A stretch of DNA of 64,000 bases, taken from NCBI RefSeq assembly GCF_019977235.1, contig NZ_AP024646.1:1922001-1986000 (forward strand), in the 5' to 3' direction. This document shows positions 1-9,933 of this stretch, piece by piece. The stretch comes from Arthrobacter sp. StoSoilB5. GTDB taxonomy: Bacteria > Actinomycetota > Actinomycetes > Actinomycetales > Micrococcaceae. Positions within the stretch are counted from its first letter, which is position 1, and each line of letters opens with the position of its first letter. The notes beneath the pieces were generated by a model. The model ran no database searches and was not told the DNA's origin. It saw nothing but the letters and a program-made list of their open reading frames with translations. A program made the position numbers and the translations under genes.

Positions 1-696
1 AACTGTGACGACATTGTGGCCGTCATCGAAGTGCCCGGCATCCTCTCCTTCCTTGCCAAGGGCGACTTCACCACGGAGGTTAAGGGCGTGAACAGCCTGC
101 TTGGGGAGTACAAGGAGAAGTACGGCACGCAATTGCCGGACAACCCGTTGTATGGAGACCGCGCAGGCCAGGAAATCCAGTACGTCCCCGTCATGGAGGT
201 CACCTACTGGGGCTTCCGGATGATGATCGGCTTCGGCGGCGTTGCGGCCCTGGCCGCGCTGATAGCCCTGTGGGTCACCCGCAAGGGCATCGTTCCTGAG
301 TCAAAGTGGCTCATGCGCCTTGCCGTTTTCGGAATCCTGGCGCCGTTCGGGGCCAACGCCGCGGGCTGGATCTTCACCGAAATGGGCCGACAACCCTTCG
401 TCGTGGCGCCCAACCCTGACATGAACGGTATTGACCAGGTCTTCATGTTCACTGCCGCCGCCGTTTCACCCGGCGTCAGTGCAGGCGAACTCATGAGCTC
501 TTTGGTTGTCCTGACCGCCATCTACGCTGTCCTGCTGGTGGTGGAAGTCAAGCTCCTGGTCAAGTACGTCCGCGGCGGCGTCGCCTCTGCCATGCCGGAA
601 CTCGCGCACGGCAAGGAGCAGGAGCCGCGCGACAAGAACGACGACGGCACCCCGGGTCCTGACAAAGCCGACGACGTCCTGGCGTTCGCTTACTAG
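1..696 (+). CDS. cydA: Cytochrome bd quinol oxidase subunit I, C-terminal part (5' end outside window)
   Basis: The reading frame is open from the first base, so this is the last 231 residues of a protein that is usually 450-520 aa. CydA carries the quinol site and haems of the membrane-bound cytochrome bd terminal oxidase. Visible are a hydrophobic helix near residues 65-92 of the fragment, the family-type GRQP motif (here GRQPF rather than the commoner GRQPW), two further membrane helices near 105-120 and 160-185, and a charged cytoplasmic tail rich in K, E and D. It is followed 17 bases later by cydB and then cydDC, a classic cyd operon order. Identity is firm from sequence and context; the missing N-terminus cannot be judged. 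Confidence 0.95.
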   Translation, partial: NCDDIVAVIEVPGILSFLAKGDFTTEVKGVNSLLGEYKEKYGTQLPDNPLYGDRAGQEIQYVPVMEVTYWGFRMMIGFGGVAALAALIALWVTRKGIVPESKWLMRLAVFGILAPFGANAAGWIFTEMGRQPFVVAPNPDMNGIDQVFMFTAAAVSPGVSAGELMSSLVVLTAIYAVLLVVEVKLLVKYVRGGVASAMPELAHGKEQEPRDKNDDGTPGPDKADDVLAFAY

Positions 697-713
697 AAGC
701 AGAGGAATAGACA

Positions 714-1787
714 ATGGAACTGTTGCCAACCATCTGGTTCGTGGCCATCGCCGTGTTGTGGACCGGCTATCTCTTCCTTGAGGGCTTCGATCTCGGCGTA
801 GGCATGCTCATGAAGCTGTTTGCGCGTAACAACACGGACAGGCGCGTCCTGCTCAACACGATCGGGCCTGTCTGGGACGGCAACGAGGTTTGGTTGCTCA
901 CTGCGGCCGGGGCCACGTTCGCAGCTTTCCCGTTGTGGTACGCCTCCTTGTTCTCGGCGCTCTACCTGCCGCTCCTCGGCGTGCTGGTGGCGCTGATCTT
1001 CCGGGCGGTCGCCTTCGAATACCGGGGCAAGGTGGACAGTGAACGCTGGCGCACCACTTGGGACTGGGCAATCGCCGTCGGATCGTTCGTGGCCGCTTTC
1101 GGCATCGGCGCGGCCCTGGCGCTTACCACCACGGGCTTGCCACTCAACGCCAACGGGGACCGCAGTGGCGGACCGTTCGCATGGTTCAGCGGCTACGCGC
1201 TCCTGGGCGGCTTCGGTGTCGTCGCGTTCGCTTTGGTCCACGCCTTGGCGTTCCTGGCGTTGAAGACCGACGGCGACGTGCGGCTCCGTGCCCGCCGGTG
1301 GTTTGTGCGACTGGTGCCGTTTGCTGTCCTGCCCATGCTCGCCTGGATGGTCGCGGTGCAGTTCCTTGCCGGAAAGCCGTGGACGTGGGTCATCGTTGTG
1401 GCCGGAGTCGCGGCAGTAGCTTTGGCCTGGCAGTGGGCCCGCAAGGGATCCGAGGGGCGGGCGTTCGGCGCGATCGGAGTTTTCGTGGTCTGCGCCACCG
1501 CATCGATCTTCGGGGCAGCATTCCCAGTGGTCATCCCCTCAACCGTGGATCCCGCGTTCAGCCTGACTGTTTCCAACGCTTCATCATCCAACTACACGCT
1601 GGGCCTGATGAGCATCGTTGCGGCGATCGGACTTCCCTTGGTTATTGCCTACCAAGCCTGGACGTACTGGGTGTTCCGGCGCCGTGTCAGTGCAGCCCAC
1701 ATTCCCGAAGCCCACGGCTTCCTTCCGGCGATCGCCGCGAAGGTGTTGGTTGCCAAGGACACCACCCCTTCCAACCCGGGAGCCTAG
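714..1787 (+). CDS. cydB: Cytochrome bd quinol oxidase subunit II
   Basis: 357 aa, a normal length for CydB. The N-terminus has the family pattern: a first helix followed by FLEGFDLGVGML and then WDGNEVWLL, both hallmarks of subunit II. About eight or nine hydrophobic helices are spread over the whole chain. CydB pairs with CydA in the cytoplasmic membrane to reduce oxygen to water with quinol electrons under low oxygen. The start ATG at 714 has an AGAGGAATAG ribosome-binding stretch just upstream, and cydA ends 17 bases before it. cydDC begins 7 bases after its stop, so the three are surely one operon. Confidence 0.97.
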   Translation: MELLPTIWFVAIAVLWTGYLFLEGFDLGVGMLMKLFARNNTDRRVLLNTIGPVWDGNEVWLLTAAGATFAAFPLWYASLFSALYLPLLGVLVALIFRAVAFEYRGKVDSERWRTTWDWAIAVGSFVAAFGIGAALALTTTGLPLNANGDRSGGPFAWFSGYALLGGFGVVAFALVHALAFLALKTDGDVRLRARRWFVRLVPFAVLPMLAWMVAVQFLAGKPWTWVIVVAGVAAVALAWQWARKGSEGRAFGAIGVFVVCATASIFGAAFPVVIPSTVDPAFSLTVSNASSSNYTLGLMSIVAAIGLPLVIAYQAWTYWVFRRRVSAAHIPEAHGFLPAIAAKVLVAKDTTPSNPGA

Positions 1788-1794
1788 CCGCCTC

Positions 1795-4700
1795 ATGAAG
1801 CCCGTGTTTCCCTCCGGCCCGGCCACTCGAGCCGCCCTCTACGGTATAGGCCTGCTCTCAGCCCTTAAGGCGCTGTCCCTGGTGCTCCTGGCCCAAGCCG
1901 TGGCGGGTGCGCTGGCTGGCTTGGCCGGAAGCCCGTCCGATTGGACCAACGGGCTGCTGTTGGGCGCCATCGGAGCGGTGCTAAGGTCCTTGGCTGTCTG
2001 GGGCCAGGGAGTTGCGTCGCGCCGCGCCGCGCTGGGGGTCAAGGAGGAACTGCGGTCGCAGCTCCTGAAGCGCTCACTGGCTGACGGCGGAACAACGGCA
2101 GTTGAGGGAACAAACGACGGCGGACTGGCGATCCTCGCTACGCGGGGGCTGGACGCACTGGACGACTACTACACCCAGTACCTGCCAGCCTTGGTGAACT
2201 GCGCCACAGTTCCGCTGCTCATCGGAGCCCGGATTCTCCTTGCCGACTGGGTGAGCGCCGTCGTCATCGTGTTGACCGTTCCGTTGGTGCCGCTGTTCAT
2301 GATCCTGATAGGCCGGCACACGGAAGAGAACGTCAGGGATGCCCAAACTACCCTCCGCAGGTTGTCCGGGCACATCCTGGAACTCGCCAAGGGCCTGCCT
2401 GTGCTGGTGGGCTTGGGACGGGCCAGCGAACAGCGCGCCGCACTCGAAGACATTTCCGAACAGTACCGAAGCCGAACCATGGTGACGCTCCGGACGGCGT
2501 TCCTCTCGGCTTTGGCCTTGGAACTCATCGCAACCATCTCAGTGGCCGTTGTCGCCGTCTTCATTGGCGTGCGGCTGGTAGCCGGGGACATGGCCCTGGA
2601 AGCTGGGCTACTGGCGTTGATCCTTGCGCCTGACTGCTACCTGCCCCTGCGCGATCTCGGCACCGCCCACCATGCCAGCGATGACGGCAGGGCGGCCCTG
2701 GAAACGGCCACTGCAGTGTTGAAGGCGCCCAGCCACCAACGCCTTACCGACAACCAGCCGCCCAGCGCCGGGCCGGCCGACGTTGTCGTGACAGGCCTCA
2801 CGGTAACCTACGCCGGACGGTCCGCACCCGCCGTCGAGGTTCTGGACTTCACTGCCCCCGCAGGCTCGATTACCGCACTCGACGGCGACAGTGGCGCCGG
2901 CAAGAGCACAGTCCTGGGTGTCCTGGCGGGCCTCGTCGGGCCAGGCCCCGGCGCAGCCGTGACCGGCACCATCACCGGCGCGGCCACCGGAGCGGTGGCC
3001 TGGGTACCGCAACACCCCGTGATGGTGGCCAACACCGTGCAGGAGGAAATGGAACTGTACCTCGGCGGGGAACACCCAGCGGATACCGCAGATGCTGTGG
3101 CGCGCATCCTTCGGAAGGTCTCCGCCGAGCACCTCGCCACCAAGCACCCTGCCGAACTCAGCCCAGGGGAGTTGCGCCGCGTGGCACTTGCCCGCGGTCT
3201 GGCACGAGTGGACTCAGGGGCTACCCTGCTGCTCCTGGACGAGCCCACCGCACACTTGGACCACTACTCCGCCAGCGTGGTCCGCTCTGCCATCACGTCC
3301 CTCCGCGGCTCAGCCACCGTCATCCTCGTAGCACACGATTCCGCCACCCGTGCGCTCGCCGACCACATAGTCCCTGTGAAGCCGCACAGCCGCACACCGA
3401 CACTAAACGCTGCCTTCACCACGGACGTCGTTTCAACCGACATGCACCAGCCTTCGCTCAACGTCATCGCCGGTACGGATCCAGGCAGCCGGCAAGCAGC
3501 ACTGGAAGAAGGCCTCCGCGCACACGTCAACCAAGGGCGGCTTCGAAGCCTGCAACGGCTCGCGCTGGTCCTGCGCCCGGTCCAAGGAAAGTTCGCCGCA
3601 GCTGGCGTCGTCGGAGTCCTCGCCGCACTTTTCGCAGTTGCCCTCTCCGGCCTGTCAGGCTGGCTCATCATCCGCGCCAGCGAACAGCCGCCCATCCTCT
3701 ACCTCCTGGGCGCGATCGTTGGCGTACGTTTCTTCGGCATCGGCCGGGCGGTCCTGCGGTACTGCGAGCGGCTCCTGACCCACGATGCCGTCTTCGCTGC
3801 GATGACACGGCTGCGGGGCGCGCTCTGGGCCACACTGAGCCGCCGGGCACTGGCACTACGCCGGCTTTTGCAGGGCGGCAACGTCCTGGGCTCGATCGTG
3901 GACGATGTGGACACACTCAGGGACCTCCTCCCGCGGGTCGCCCTCCCTCCGCTGACGGCCGTGGGCGTCGCCGGTGCGGCCATCGTGGCAACGGCCATGG
4001 TTTTGCCCGCTGCCGTGCCAGCGGTTGCCTCTGCCGCCGTAGTAGGGCTCATCCTTGCGCCGCTACTGGCCGTCCTGGCTGACCGAAACGCCGCCAAGGC
4101 CGAACAACAGCTACGTTCGGGGGTGCTCCGCGGCGTTGCGGCCGCCCTCGACGCCCGCGCCGAACTGACCGCGAACAGCGTGGCCGGACGCATCCTCGCC
4201 ATACTCAGCGACAAAGACCGCGATGCCACTGTTTCCGCGCAACGTTCCGCCTGGGCCGAAGGCCTTGGCCAGGCCGTCACCGTCCTCGCCTGCTCGCTCG
4301 CCGCCCTGTGGGCGGCCCTCCTGGGTGCCGGATCCGTGCAGGATGGTTCCGCCACGCCTGCCCTGGTCGCCGTGGTCGTTTTGATGCAGCTGGCCCTGGT
4401 AGAGCCTTACGCGGCAACCGTTTCCGCCGTTCGCCAAGGCCCGGCGCTCGCAGACGTCCTGGGGCGGGTGGCAGCTACGGGCGCGTTGTCCGTCCCCGCA
4501 GGTCCGGACCCCGATGATCACGACGCCGGTACGCACCCGTTGCCTGACCGGCCCGGTAAGGCGGGGCTTGAGTTGGAACGAATCGCTGCCGCGTGGCCCG
4601 GCGGCCCGGCGGTGTTCTCCGGAGTCAGTGCTGAGGCTGGGCCCGGCCGCTGGCTCTCAGTCACCGGGCCTTCTGGAGCCGGCAAATCGACGCTGCTATC

Positions 4701-5202
4701 GGTGCTCCTCGGCTTCCTTCCCGTGTCGGCGGGAACGGTACGGCTTACAGGTACGGCCGCCTGGTGCCCGCAGGAAGCCCACCTCTTCGACTCCACCATT
4801 CGAGGCAATCTCCTCCTGGCAAGGCCCGCTGGGAAGAAGCCGGGAGAACAGGAAATGTACAAGGCCTTGAAGGATGTGGGGCTTGACGTTTTGGTGGACA
4901 CTTTGCCGGAGGGGCTCGATACACGCATCGGACCCGCCGGGGCTTTCCTCAGCGGTGGTGAGCGACAACGCCTCGCCATGGCCAGGACTCTCCTGACGGG
5001 GGCCAGCGTGCTGTTGCTGGACGAACCTACAGCGCACCTTGATGCTGCAGCTGCGCGCGACATGATGGCCGCGCTGCGTCGGGGTCTGAGGGACGTGACA
5101 GTTGTGTTGGTGACCCACAATCCCGAGGACATCGATCCCGCGGACGCAAGGCTCGAGCTTGCCCGCGCGGCTGAGCTGGTGGGATGGCCTACCCACCAGT
5201 AG
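1795..5202 (+). CDS. cydDC: Fused thiol-reductant ABC exporter CydDC
   Basis: 1135 aa, twice the size of a single CydC or CydD. It is two ABC half-transporters in tandem. The first half has a membrane domain (about 15-320), Walker A GDSGAGKST near residue 364, signature LSPGELRR and Walker B LLLLDEPTAHLD. The second half has a membrane domain (about 600-870), Walker A GPSGAGKST near 958, signature LSGGERQR and VLLLDEPTAHLD. Known CydDC exports cysteine/glutathione-type reductants and is needed to assemble cytochrome bd. I chose ATG 1795, just after the cydB stop, over an in-frame start at 1618 that would lie inside cydB. The first signature (LSPGE instead of LSGGE) is slightly unusual and may mark the less active site. 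Confidence 0.95.
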   Translation: MKPVFPSGPATRAALYGIGLLSALKALSLVLLAQAVAGALAGLAGSPSDWTNGLLLGAIGAVLRSLAVWGQGVASRRAALGVKEELRSQLLKRSLADGGTTAVEGTNDGGLAILATRGLDALDDYYTQYLPALVNCATVPLLIGARILLADWVSAVVIVLTVPLVPLFMILIGRHTEENVRDAQTTLRRLSGHILELAKGLPVLVGLGRASEQRAALEDISEQYRSRTMVTLRTAFLSALALELIATISVAVVAVFIGVRLVAGDMALEAGLLALILAPDCYLPLRDLGTAHHASDDGRAALETATAVLKAPSHQRLTDNQPPSAGPADVVVTGLTVTYAGRSAPAVEVLDFTAPAGSITALDGDSGAGKSTVLGVLAGLVGPGPGAAVTGTITGAATGAVAWVPQHPVMVANTVQEEMELYLGGEHPADTADAVARILRKVSAEHLATKHPAELSPGELRRVALARGLARVDSGATLLLLDEPTAHLDHYSASVVRSAITSLRGSATVILVAHDSATRALADHIVPVKPHSRTPTLNAAFTTDVVSTDMHQPSLNVIAGTDPGSRQAALEEGLRAHVNQGRLRSLQRLALVLRPVQGKFAAAGVVGVLAALFAVALSGLSGWLIIRASEQPPILYLLGAIVGVRFFGIGRAVLRYCERLLTHDAVFAAMTRLRGALWATLSRRALALRRLLQGGNVLGSIVDDVDTLRDLLPRVALPPLTAVGVAGAAIVATAMVLPAAVPAVASAAVVGLILAPLLAVLADRNAAKAEQQLRSGVLRGVAAALDARAELTANSVAGRILAILSDKDRDATVSAQRSAWAEGLGQAVTVLACSLAALWAALLGAGSVQDGSATPALVAVVVLMQLALVEPYAATVSAVRQGPALADVLGRVAATGALSVPAGPDPDDHDAGTHPLPDRPGKAGLELERIAAAWPGGPAVFSGVSAEAGPGRWLSVTGPSGAGKSTLLSVLLGFLPVSAGTVRLTGTAAWCPQEAHLFDSTIRGNLLLARPAGKKPGEQEMYKALKDVGLDVLVDTLPEGLDTRIGPAGAFLSGGERQRLAMARTLLTGASVLLLDEPTAHLDAAAARDMMAALRRGLRDVTVVLVTHNPEDIDPADARLELARAAELVGWPTHQ

Positions 5203-5236
5203 CCTAGTTGGCATGCCTTGTGAGGTTCCACCCCTG

Positions 5237-6235
5237 ATGCAGCCCGATGCCAGCCGAACCGGTCTGCAGTGGAGGCCTGCCACAACTGGAGACCTCGATA
5301 ACTGGGCGGAACTGATCGCCCGGACTGCCGCCGTCGAGCATCCCGTCTGGTTCGAAAAGCGCGGCGACCTTGTCCACGTCCTGGAGTCCACCAAGAACGA
5401 CCCCAGGACCAACACCTTGCTGGGATTCGACGCCGGTGGCGTTGCGCGCGCCTACGGACGCATCACAAAAAACCCCGAAGGGGACAAAGCCACAGGCATG
5501 GGTTGCGTAGACCCGGACTGGCAGCGCCGGGGCATCGGCTCGGCGCTGCTTGCGTGGCAGGAAGCACAGGCCCGCAACCGGTTCCGGGCTGATACGGAGG
5601 CAGGCCACACCACTGCGCCGCCCCGCCTCCGCATCCAAACGGAAGAACAACACCATCACCAGGCAGCGCTGCTCCGGGCGCGGGGGTATGGCATTGTGCG
5701 CTGGTTCAACGAAATGCACCGGCCGTTGTCCATCCCTGCCCCCGATGCACGCCTCGAACCCGGACTCAAGCTGGGCACGTTCCAGCCATCCCTCCAAGAA
5801 GCCGTGCGCCAAGCCCACAACGATGCCTTCAGGGATCACTGGGGAAGTGAGCCACGCGACGAAGAGACGTGGCGGTTCACCATTGAGGAACCCACGGCAA
5901 GGCACGATTGGAGCGCCGTGGTGGTCGACGCCGCTACGGGCGAAGTGGCTGGATACCAGCTGGCCAGCCACGATCCCGACTCAGCAGCCGTCCGCGGCTT
6001 CAAGGAGGGTTACACCGAGCTGCTTGGAGTCCGGCGGGCCTATCGTGGCCGGGGCATAGCGCAAGCGCTGCTGGCCGACGCCCTGCGGCGGTTCTCCGCC
6101 GCAGGGATGGATATTGCGTCGCTGGATGTGGATTCTGCCAATCCGACCGGAGCACTGGCTCTCTATCTCGGAATGGGATACCAGCCGGTGAACCGAAGCA
6201 TGATGTGGGAAAGACGCTCTAGCTGGCTTCCTTAG
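5237..6235 (+). CDS. Tandem GNAT-domain N-acetyltransferase
   Basis: 332 aa with two GNAT folds. The acetyl-CoA motif A of the first is RRGIGSALL near residues 98-106, and of the second GRGIAQALL near 270-280, each after a hydrophobic strand. Two-domain GNATs of this size include mycothiol synthase-like enzymes, but the substrate cannot be read from the sequence. Start ATG 5237 is preferred because GTGAGG lies about 12 bases upstream; ATG 5213 in the same frame (8 residues longer) is the alternative. It follows cydDC by 34 bases and its stop overlaps the stop of the convergent DinB-like gene by 3 bases. Confidence 0.85.
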   Translation: MQPDASRTGLQWRPATTGDLDNWAELIARTAAVEHPVWFEKRGDLVHVLESTKNDPRTNTLLGFDAGGVARAYGRITKNPEGDKATGMGCVDPDWQRRGIGSALLAWQEAQARNRFRADTEAGHTTAPPRLRIQTEEQHHHQAALLRARGYGIVRWFNEMHRPLSIPAPDARLEPGLKLGTFQPSLQEAVRQAHNDAFRDHWGSEPRDEETWRFTIEEPTARHDWSAVVVDAATGEVAGYQLASHDPDSAAVRGFKEGYTELLGVRRAYRGRGIAQALLADALRRFSAAGMDIASLDVDSANPTGALALYLGMGYQPVNRSMMWERRSSWLP

Positions 6236-6750
6236 CCGTCAACATCGTGGAGGTGATGGACGACGTCGTGCAGGAAGTACTGCGAGAACGTCAGCACGGT
6301 GAATTCGGAACCGTTGCTGCGCCGCCCGGTACGCTGCCACTCGTCCTGCACCACCCGGGCGAAGGACTCGGCAATTTGCTCCCCTTCCGCGATCAGTTCG
6401 TCGGCAACAACGCGGGGATCCGAACGTCCATATTCGGCGTCGATCGCCGCTTGGTCCTGGTCCCAGTTGGCAAACGCGGCGTTGTCATCGCTCAGCATCA
6501 GGTTCAGCCTTTGGTCGAAGAGGCTGAAGACGTCGCGCACGTGGCACGCATATTCCAAGGGTGACCAGGTGTGGTCGTTGGGGCGCACTGCTACGTCCTC
6601 GCGGCGGAGGACGGCACGCCACCTTGGAAGCATGTTCAGGACCGTTCCGGGGACAGTGGACGGCGTGACGGTTGAGGCGTCAAAGCCGCACTCGGGGCAG
6701 GGCCGTGAAAGCACCCATGTCCAGTCTTTTTCGTCAGGGATGATCGGCAT
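6232..6750 (-). CDS. DinB-fold family protein
   Basis: 172 aa. Begins with a CPECGFD element often seen at the start of actinobacterial DinB-like proteins, then a helical bundle with a His in EYACHVRDVF and a C-terminal FLHDVVHHLHDV, consistent with the three-histidine metal site of the DinB/YfiT superfamily. Several members act as metal-dependent thiol transferases (mycothiol or bacillithiol), but the function of this one is unknown. Its stop codon overlaps that of the convergent GNAT gene, leaving no room for a terminator between them. Confidence 0.8.
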   Translation of the reverse strand: MPIIPDEKDWTWVLSRPCPECGFDASTVTPSTVPGTVLNMLPRWRAVLRREDVAVRPNDHTWSPLEYACHVRDVFSLFDQRLNLMLSDDNAAFANWDQDQAAIDAEYGRSDPRVVADELIAEGEQIAESFARVVQDEWQRTGRRSNGSEFTVLTFSQYFLHDVVHHLHDVDG

Positions 6751-6879
6751 GCCGCCAGTCTATGGCGTTACCGCCCGGCAACCCCGGACAAGGCGTAAAA
6801 TCCGCAGCCATTTGCCCATTACTTCGTGCCCGCCCAGGAGTAAAGTTCGTTCCGGGGGGAGAGCCGGAAAGAGAAAAAT

Positions 6880-7263
6880 ATGCTCAAGGATCAGCAAGTG
6901 GGTGCCGTTCTGCCGGCATCGGATATTGCCCGGGCGCGCGCGTTCTACAGCGAGAAACTCGGACTCGAACCGGAAAATCCAGACGCCGACGACAACCTGC
7001 AGTACAGGTGCGGAGACGGGACGGGATTCTTCATTTACCAAACACCCAATGCAGGTACGGCCAAGAACACACAGATGGGCTGGATGGTCAGTGATGTCGC
7101 GGCCACGATGGCGGAACTCCGCGAGAAGGGCGTCGAGTTCGAAGACTACGACTTCCCCGGGCTCAAGACTGAAAACGGCATCGCCACAATGCCTGACGGA
7201 AGCGCCGCAGCGTGGTTCCTGGACACTGAAGGAAACATACTGAGCATCAACCAGAACGGCTAA
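6880..7263 (+). CDS. VOC (glyoxalase/bleomycin-resistance) family protein
   Basis: 127 aa, one VOC module pair. The N-terminus reads LPASDIARARAFYSEKLGL, the typical first beta-alpha unit, and the C-terminus ends WFLDTEGNILSI, matching the last metal-ligand strand. VOC proteins bind a metal and act as dioxygenases, isomerases or drug-binding proteins; the substrate is unknown. A GGAAAGAG purine stretch precedes the ATG. Transcribed convergently with parC and separated from it by a strong hairpin. Confidence 0.85.
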   Translation: MLKDQQVGAVLPASDIARARAFYSEKLGLEPENPDADDNLQYRCGDGTGFFIYQTPNAGTAKNTQMGWMVSDVAATMAELREKGVEFEDYDFPGLKTENGIATMPDGSAAAWFLDTEGNILSINQNG

Positions 7264-7297
7264 CCCGGCCGGAAAGGCCTCACCGGGGCCAAGGCAA

Positions 7298-7335
7298 CAG
7301 CAAGGCCGGCGGTCTGCAAACCGCCGGCCTTGCTG
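7298..7335. terminator. Bidirectional hairpin terminator between VOC gene and parC
   Basis: A perfect 16-bp inverted repeat (7298-7313 and 7320-7335) with a 6-base loop, core AAGGCCGGCGGT, lies between the convergent ends of the VOC gene and parC. It is followed by a short T-rich stretch on the plus strand. Confidence 0.8.
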
Positions 7336-7353
7336 TATTTCCTTACAGGATTG

Positions 7354-9879
7354 CTACTCGGTTGCCGCAGCCGTTTCAGGCCACGCCATGCTCGGACCGA
7401 TCGCCTCCACGGGCTGAGAAAGGGGCACGCCTGAACCATCCCTGCGGCCGTGCTCATGGGGGAGCGCCCTTGCCACTCCGGCCGCCGATGACGCCTTTGC
7501 TGGTCCGTGTCCGGCCCACGCCAGGAGCAGGGTGTCTTCACCTTTGAGGAAGCGGTGGACGCGCACGCCACCGGTGGCCCGGCCCTTCGCGGGATACTCT
7601 TCGAAGGCCGTCACCTTCGCGGTTCCGGGCGCGGTGCCTGGCAGGGCGCCGTTGGTACCGGCAATGGTCACCACGACGGCGGCAGGATCGTTGGCGCGCA
7701 CGGTGCCGAAGTGAATCACCTCGTCGTCAGCGGCAAGCTTGATCCCCGCCATACCGCCCGCCGTTCGTCCCTGCGGACGCACGTTGGACGCACTGAACCG
7801 CAGCAACTGGGCCTGCTTGGTCACGAAGACGAGTTCGACGTCGTCCTCCTGCGCGGGTTCCACGGCAAGGACCGTGTCCTTGTCCTTGAGGGAAATGATT
7901 TCCCAATCCTCACGGTTCAACGGGTATTCCGGCTGAACACGCTTCACCACGCCCTGCACCGTTCCTACGGCAAGGATGGCATCCAACGGAACCAACGCAA
8001 CCAAAGTCTCGCCCTTGACCAAGGTGATGAAATCCTTGGCCGGAACTCCACCGGCCAGGTTTGGCAGACCTCCAACAGGGGGGAGGGCGGGCATGTCCAT
8101 GACCTGTAGGCGCAGCATGCGGCCCAGGGAGGTGACCGCTCCGATCTCACCGCGCGCTGTGGTCTTCACCACCGAACGGAAGACGTCGTGCTTCGCCCGC
8201 GGACCAGCCTCGGCCAGCGGTTCCTGGTTGGTTGTACGTGCGATCTGTCCGGACACGCTCAGGAGCGCCCAGCAAGGATCGTCCGGGATTTCCAGGGGGA
8301 GGGCCGCGGCCTTGCCTTTGGGGCCCGGGGCCGCAGCCGCAAGGGACGCAGCCACCGTGGGGGAGACTGCCTCGGACTCCAGGAGCACGGTCCGTCGGGG
8401 AGTGCCGTACTTCGCAGCGATTTCGGCCAGTTCACCTGAAACGAGGTCGCGGAGCAGCTGGTCGGAGCCAAGGATGGCCTCAAGGGCTTCGATCTCGCGG
8501 CGCAGCTCGTCCTGCTCCTTCTCCAATTCAAGGCGCGAGTACTTGGTCAGCTGCCGCAAGCGCAGTTCCAGGATGTAGTTGGCCTGGATCTCGGTGAGAT
8601 CGTAGATGGACATCAGCCGCTCACGCGCTGCGGAGGCTTCATCCGAGGAACGAATGATCTGGATGACCTCGTCGATGTCCACTATCGCGATCAAAAGGCC
8701 CTCCACCAGGTGGAGCCGGTCCTTCTTCTTGCCCAGGCGGAACGCGGTCCTGCGGCGGACTACGTTGAGGCGGTGGTCCACGTACACCTGCAGGAGCTGC
8801 AACAGGCCCAGGGTCTGCGGCTGGCCGTCCACCAGGGTGACGTTGTTGATGCCGAAGGAGTCTTCCATGGGCGAGTAGCGGTACAGCTGCTGGAGCACGG
8901 CGTTGGGGTTGAAGCCGTTCTTCAGTTCGATGACCAGGCGCAGCCCATGGTTGCGGTCGGTGAGGTCCACGACGTCGCTGATGCCAGTCAGCTTCTTGGC
9001 GTTGACGGCATCCTTGATTTTTTCGATGACTTTTTCCGGGCCCACCATGTACGGCAACTCGGTCACTACCAGGCCCGTGCGGCGGGCGGAGAGCTGCTCC
9101 ACCTCAACTTTGGCGCGCGTCTTGAACGAACCGCGACCTGTGGCATAGGCATCGCGAATGCCGTCCAGGCCCACGATGCGGCCACCCGTGGGAAGGTCCG
9201 GACCCGGGATGTATTTCATGATGTCATCGAGCGTCGCATCCGGATTGGCGATCAGATGACGTGCGGCAGCAATGACCTCAACAAGGTTGTGCGGAGCCAT
9301 GTTGGTGGCCATACCCACCGCAATGCCTGTGGTGCCGTTGACCAACAGGTTGGGAAACGCTGCCGGGAGGACCTCGGGCTGCGTCAGCTGGTTGTCGTAG
9401 TTGGGGACAAAATCCACTACGTCTTCATCGAGGTGGTCCGTCATGGTCAGCGCAGCCGCTGCCAGGCGAGCCTCGGTGTAACGCGGAGCTGCGGGACCGT
9501 CGTCGAGCGAGCCGAAGTTGCCGTGCCCGTCGATCAACGGCAGGCGGAGGGAAAAGTCCTGGGCCATACGCACCATGGCGTCGTAAATCGCGGCATCGCC
9601 GTGCGGGTGGAGCTTTCCCATGACTTCGCCCACGACTCGGGCACTCTTGACATGGCCCCGGTCCGGGCGCAGGCCCATGTCCGCCATCATGTAGAGGATG
9701 CGGCGCTGAACCGGTTTCAGGCCGTCACGTGCGTCAGGAAGGGCACGCGAATAGATCACCGAGTAGGCGTACTCCAGGAAGGAGCCCTCCATCTCGGAAG
9801 TGACGTCGATGTCGACGATGTTCTCGGTAAAATCGCCGAGGGGCTCGCCCTTGCGTGCGGGAGTTTGGCTGCGGGCCAT
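7354..9879 (-). CDS. parC: DNA topoisomerase IV subunit A (ParC/GyrA family)
   Basis: 841 aa. The N-terminal winged-helix and breakage-reunion domain has KPVQRRILY and the catalytic tyrosine in APRYTEARL at residue 134. A coiled-coil tower follows, then a C-terminal beta-pinwheel-like region from about 530. The enzyme cuts and rejoins DNA to unlink replicated chromosomes, with ParE. It lacks a full GyrA-box repeat set, which favours ParC over GyrA. In the quinolone-determining region the residue matching E. coli GyrA Ser83 is Ala96 ([10 protein letters not shown]). No parE is adjacent. Transcribed away from the Pat-like gene at 9934. Confidence 0.92.
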   Translation of the reverse strand: MARSQTPARKGEPLGDFTENIVDIDVTSEMEGSFLEYAYSVIYSRALPDARDGLKPVQRRILYMMADMGLRPDRGHVKSARVVGEVMGKLHPHGDAAIYDAMVRMAQDFSLRLPLIDGHGNFGSLDDGPAAPRYTEARLAAAALTMTDHLDEDVVDFVPNYDNQLTQPEVLPAAFPNLLVNGTTGIAVGMATNMAPHNLVEVIAAARHLIANPDATLDDIMKYIPGPDLPTGGRIVGLDGIRDAYATGRGSFKTRAKVEVEQLSARRTGLVVTELPYMVGPEKVIEKIKDAVNAKKLTGISDVVDLTDRNHGLRLVIELKNGFNPNAVLQQLYRYSPMEDSFGINNVTLVDGQPQTLGLLQLLQVYVDHRLNVVRRRTAFRLGKKKDRLHLVEGLLIAIVDIDEVIQIIRSSDEASAARERLMSIYDLTEIQANYILELRLRQLTKYSRLELEKEQDELRREIEALEAILGSDQLLRDLVSGELAEIAAKYGTPRRTVLLESEAVSPTVAASLAAAAPGPKGKAAALPLEIPDDPCWALLSVSGQIARTTNQEPLAEAGPRAKHDVFRSVVKTTARGEIGAVTSLGRMLRLQVMDMPALPPVGGLPNLAGGVPAKDFITLVKGETLVALVPLDAILAVGTVQGVVKRVQPEYPLNREDWEIISLKDKDTVLAVEPAQEDDVELVFVTKQAQLLRFSASNVRPQGRTAGGMAGIKLAADDEVIHFGTVRANDPAAVVVTIAGTNGALPGTAPGTAKVTAFEEYPAKGRATGGVRVHRFLKGEDTLLLAWAGHGPAKASSAAGVARALPHEHGRRDGSGVPLSQPVEAIGPSMAWPETAAATE

Positions 9880-9933
9880 GGGGTCGGTGGATCCTTAAAG
9901 ATGTACTGCGGATGTTTTAGCTAGGCTAAGCCT

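Noticed and set aside
1618..1794. Longer start for CydDC at 1618
   Set aside because: It would overlap the end of cydB in another frame; ATG 1795 right after the cydB stop fits the family N-terminus.
8710..9924. 404-aa plus-strand frame opposite parC
   Set aside because: The protein on the minus strand has all topoisomerase motifs; the plus frame has none and reflects GC-rich codon bias.
9912..9933. TAGGCTAAGCCTA near-palindrome before the Pat-like gene
   Set aside because: Could be part of a promoter or an iron box, but one mismatch and its closeness to the ATG leave no clear case.
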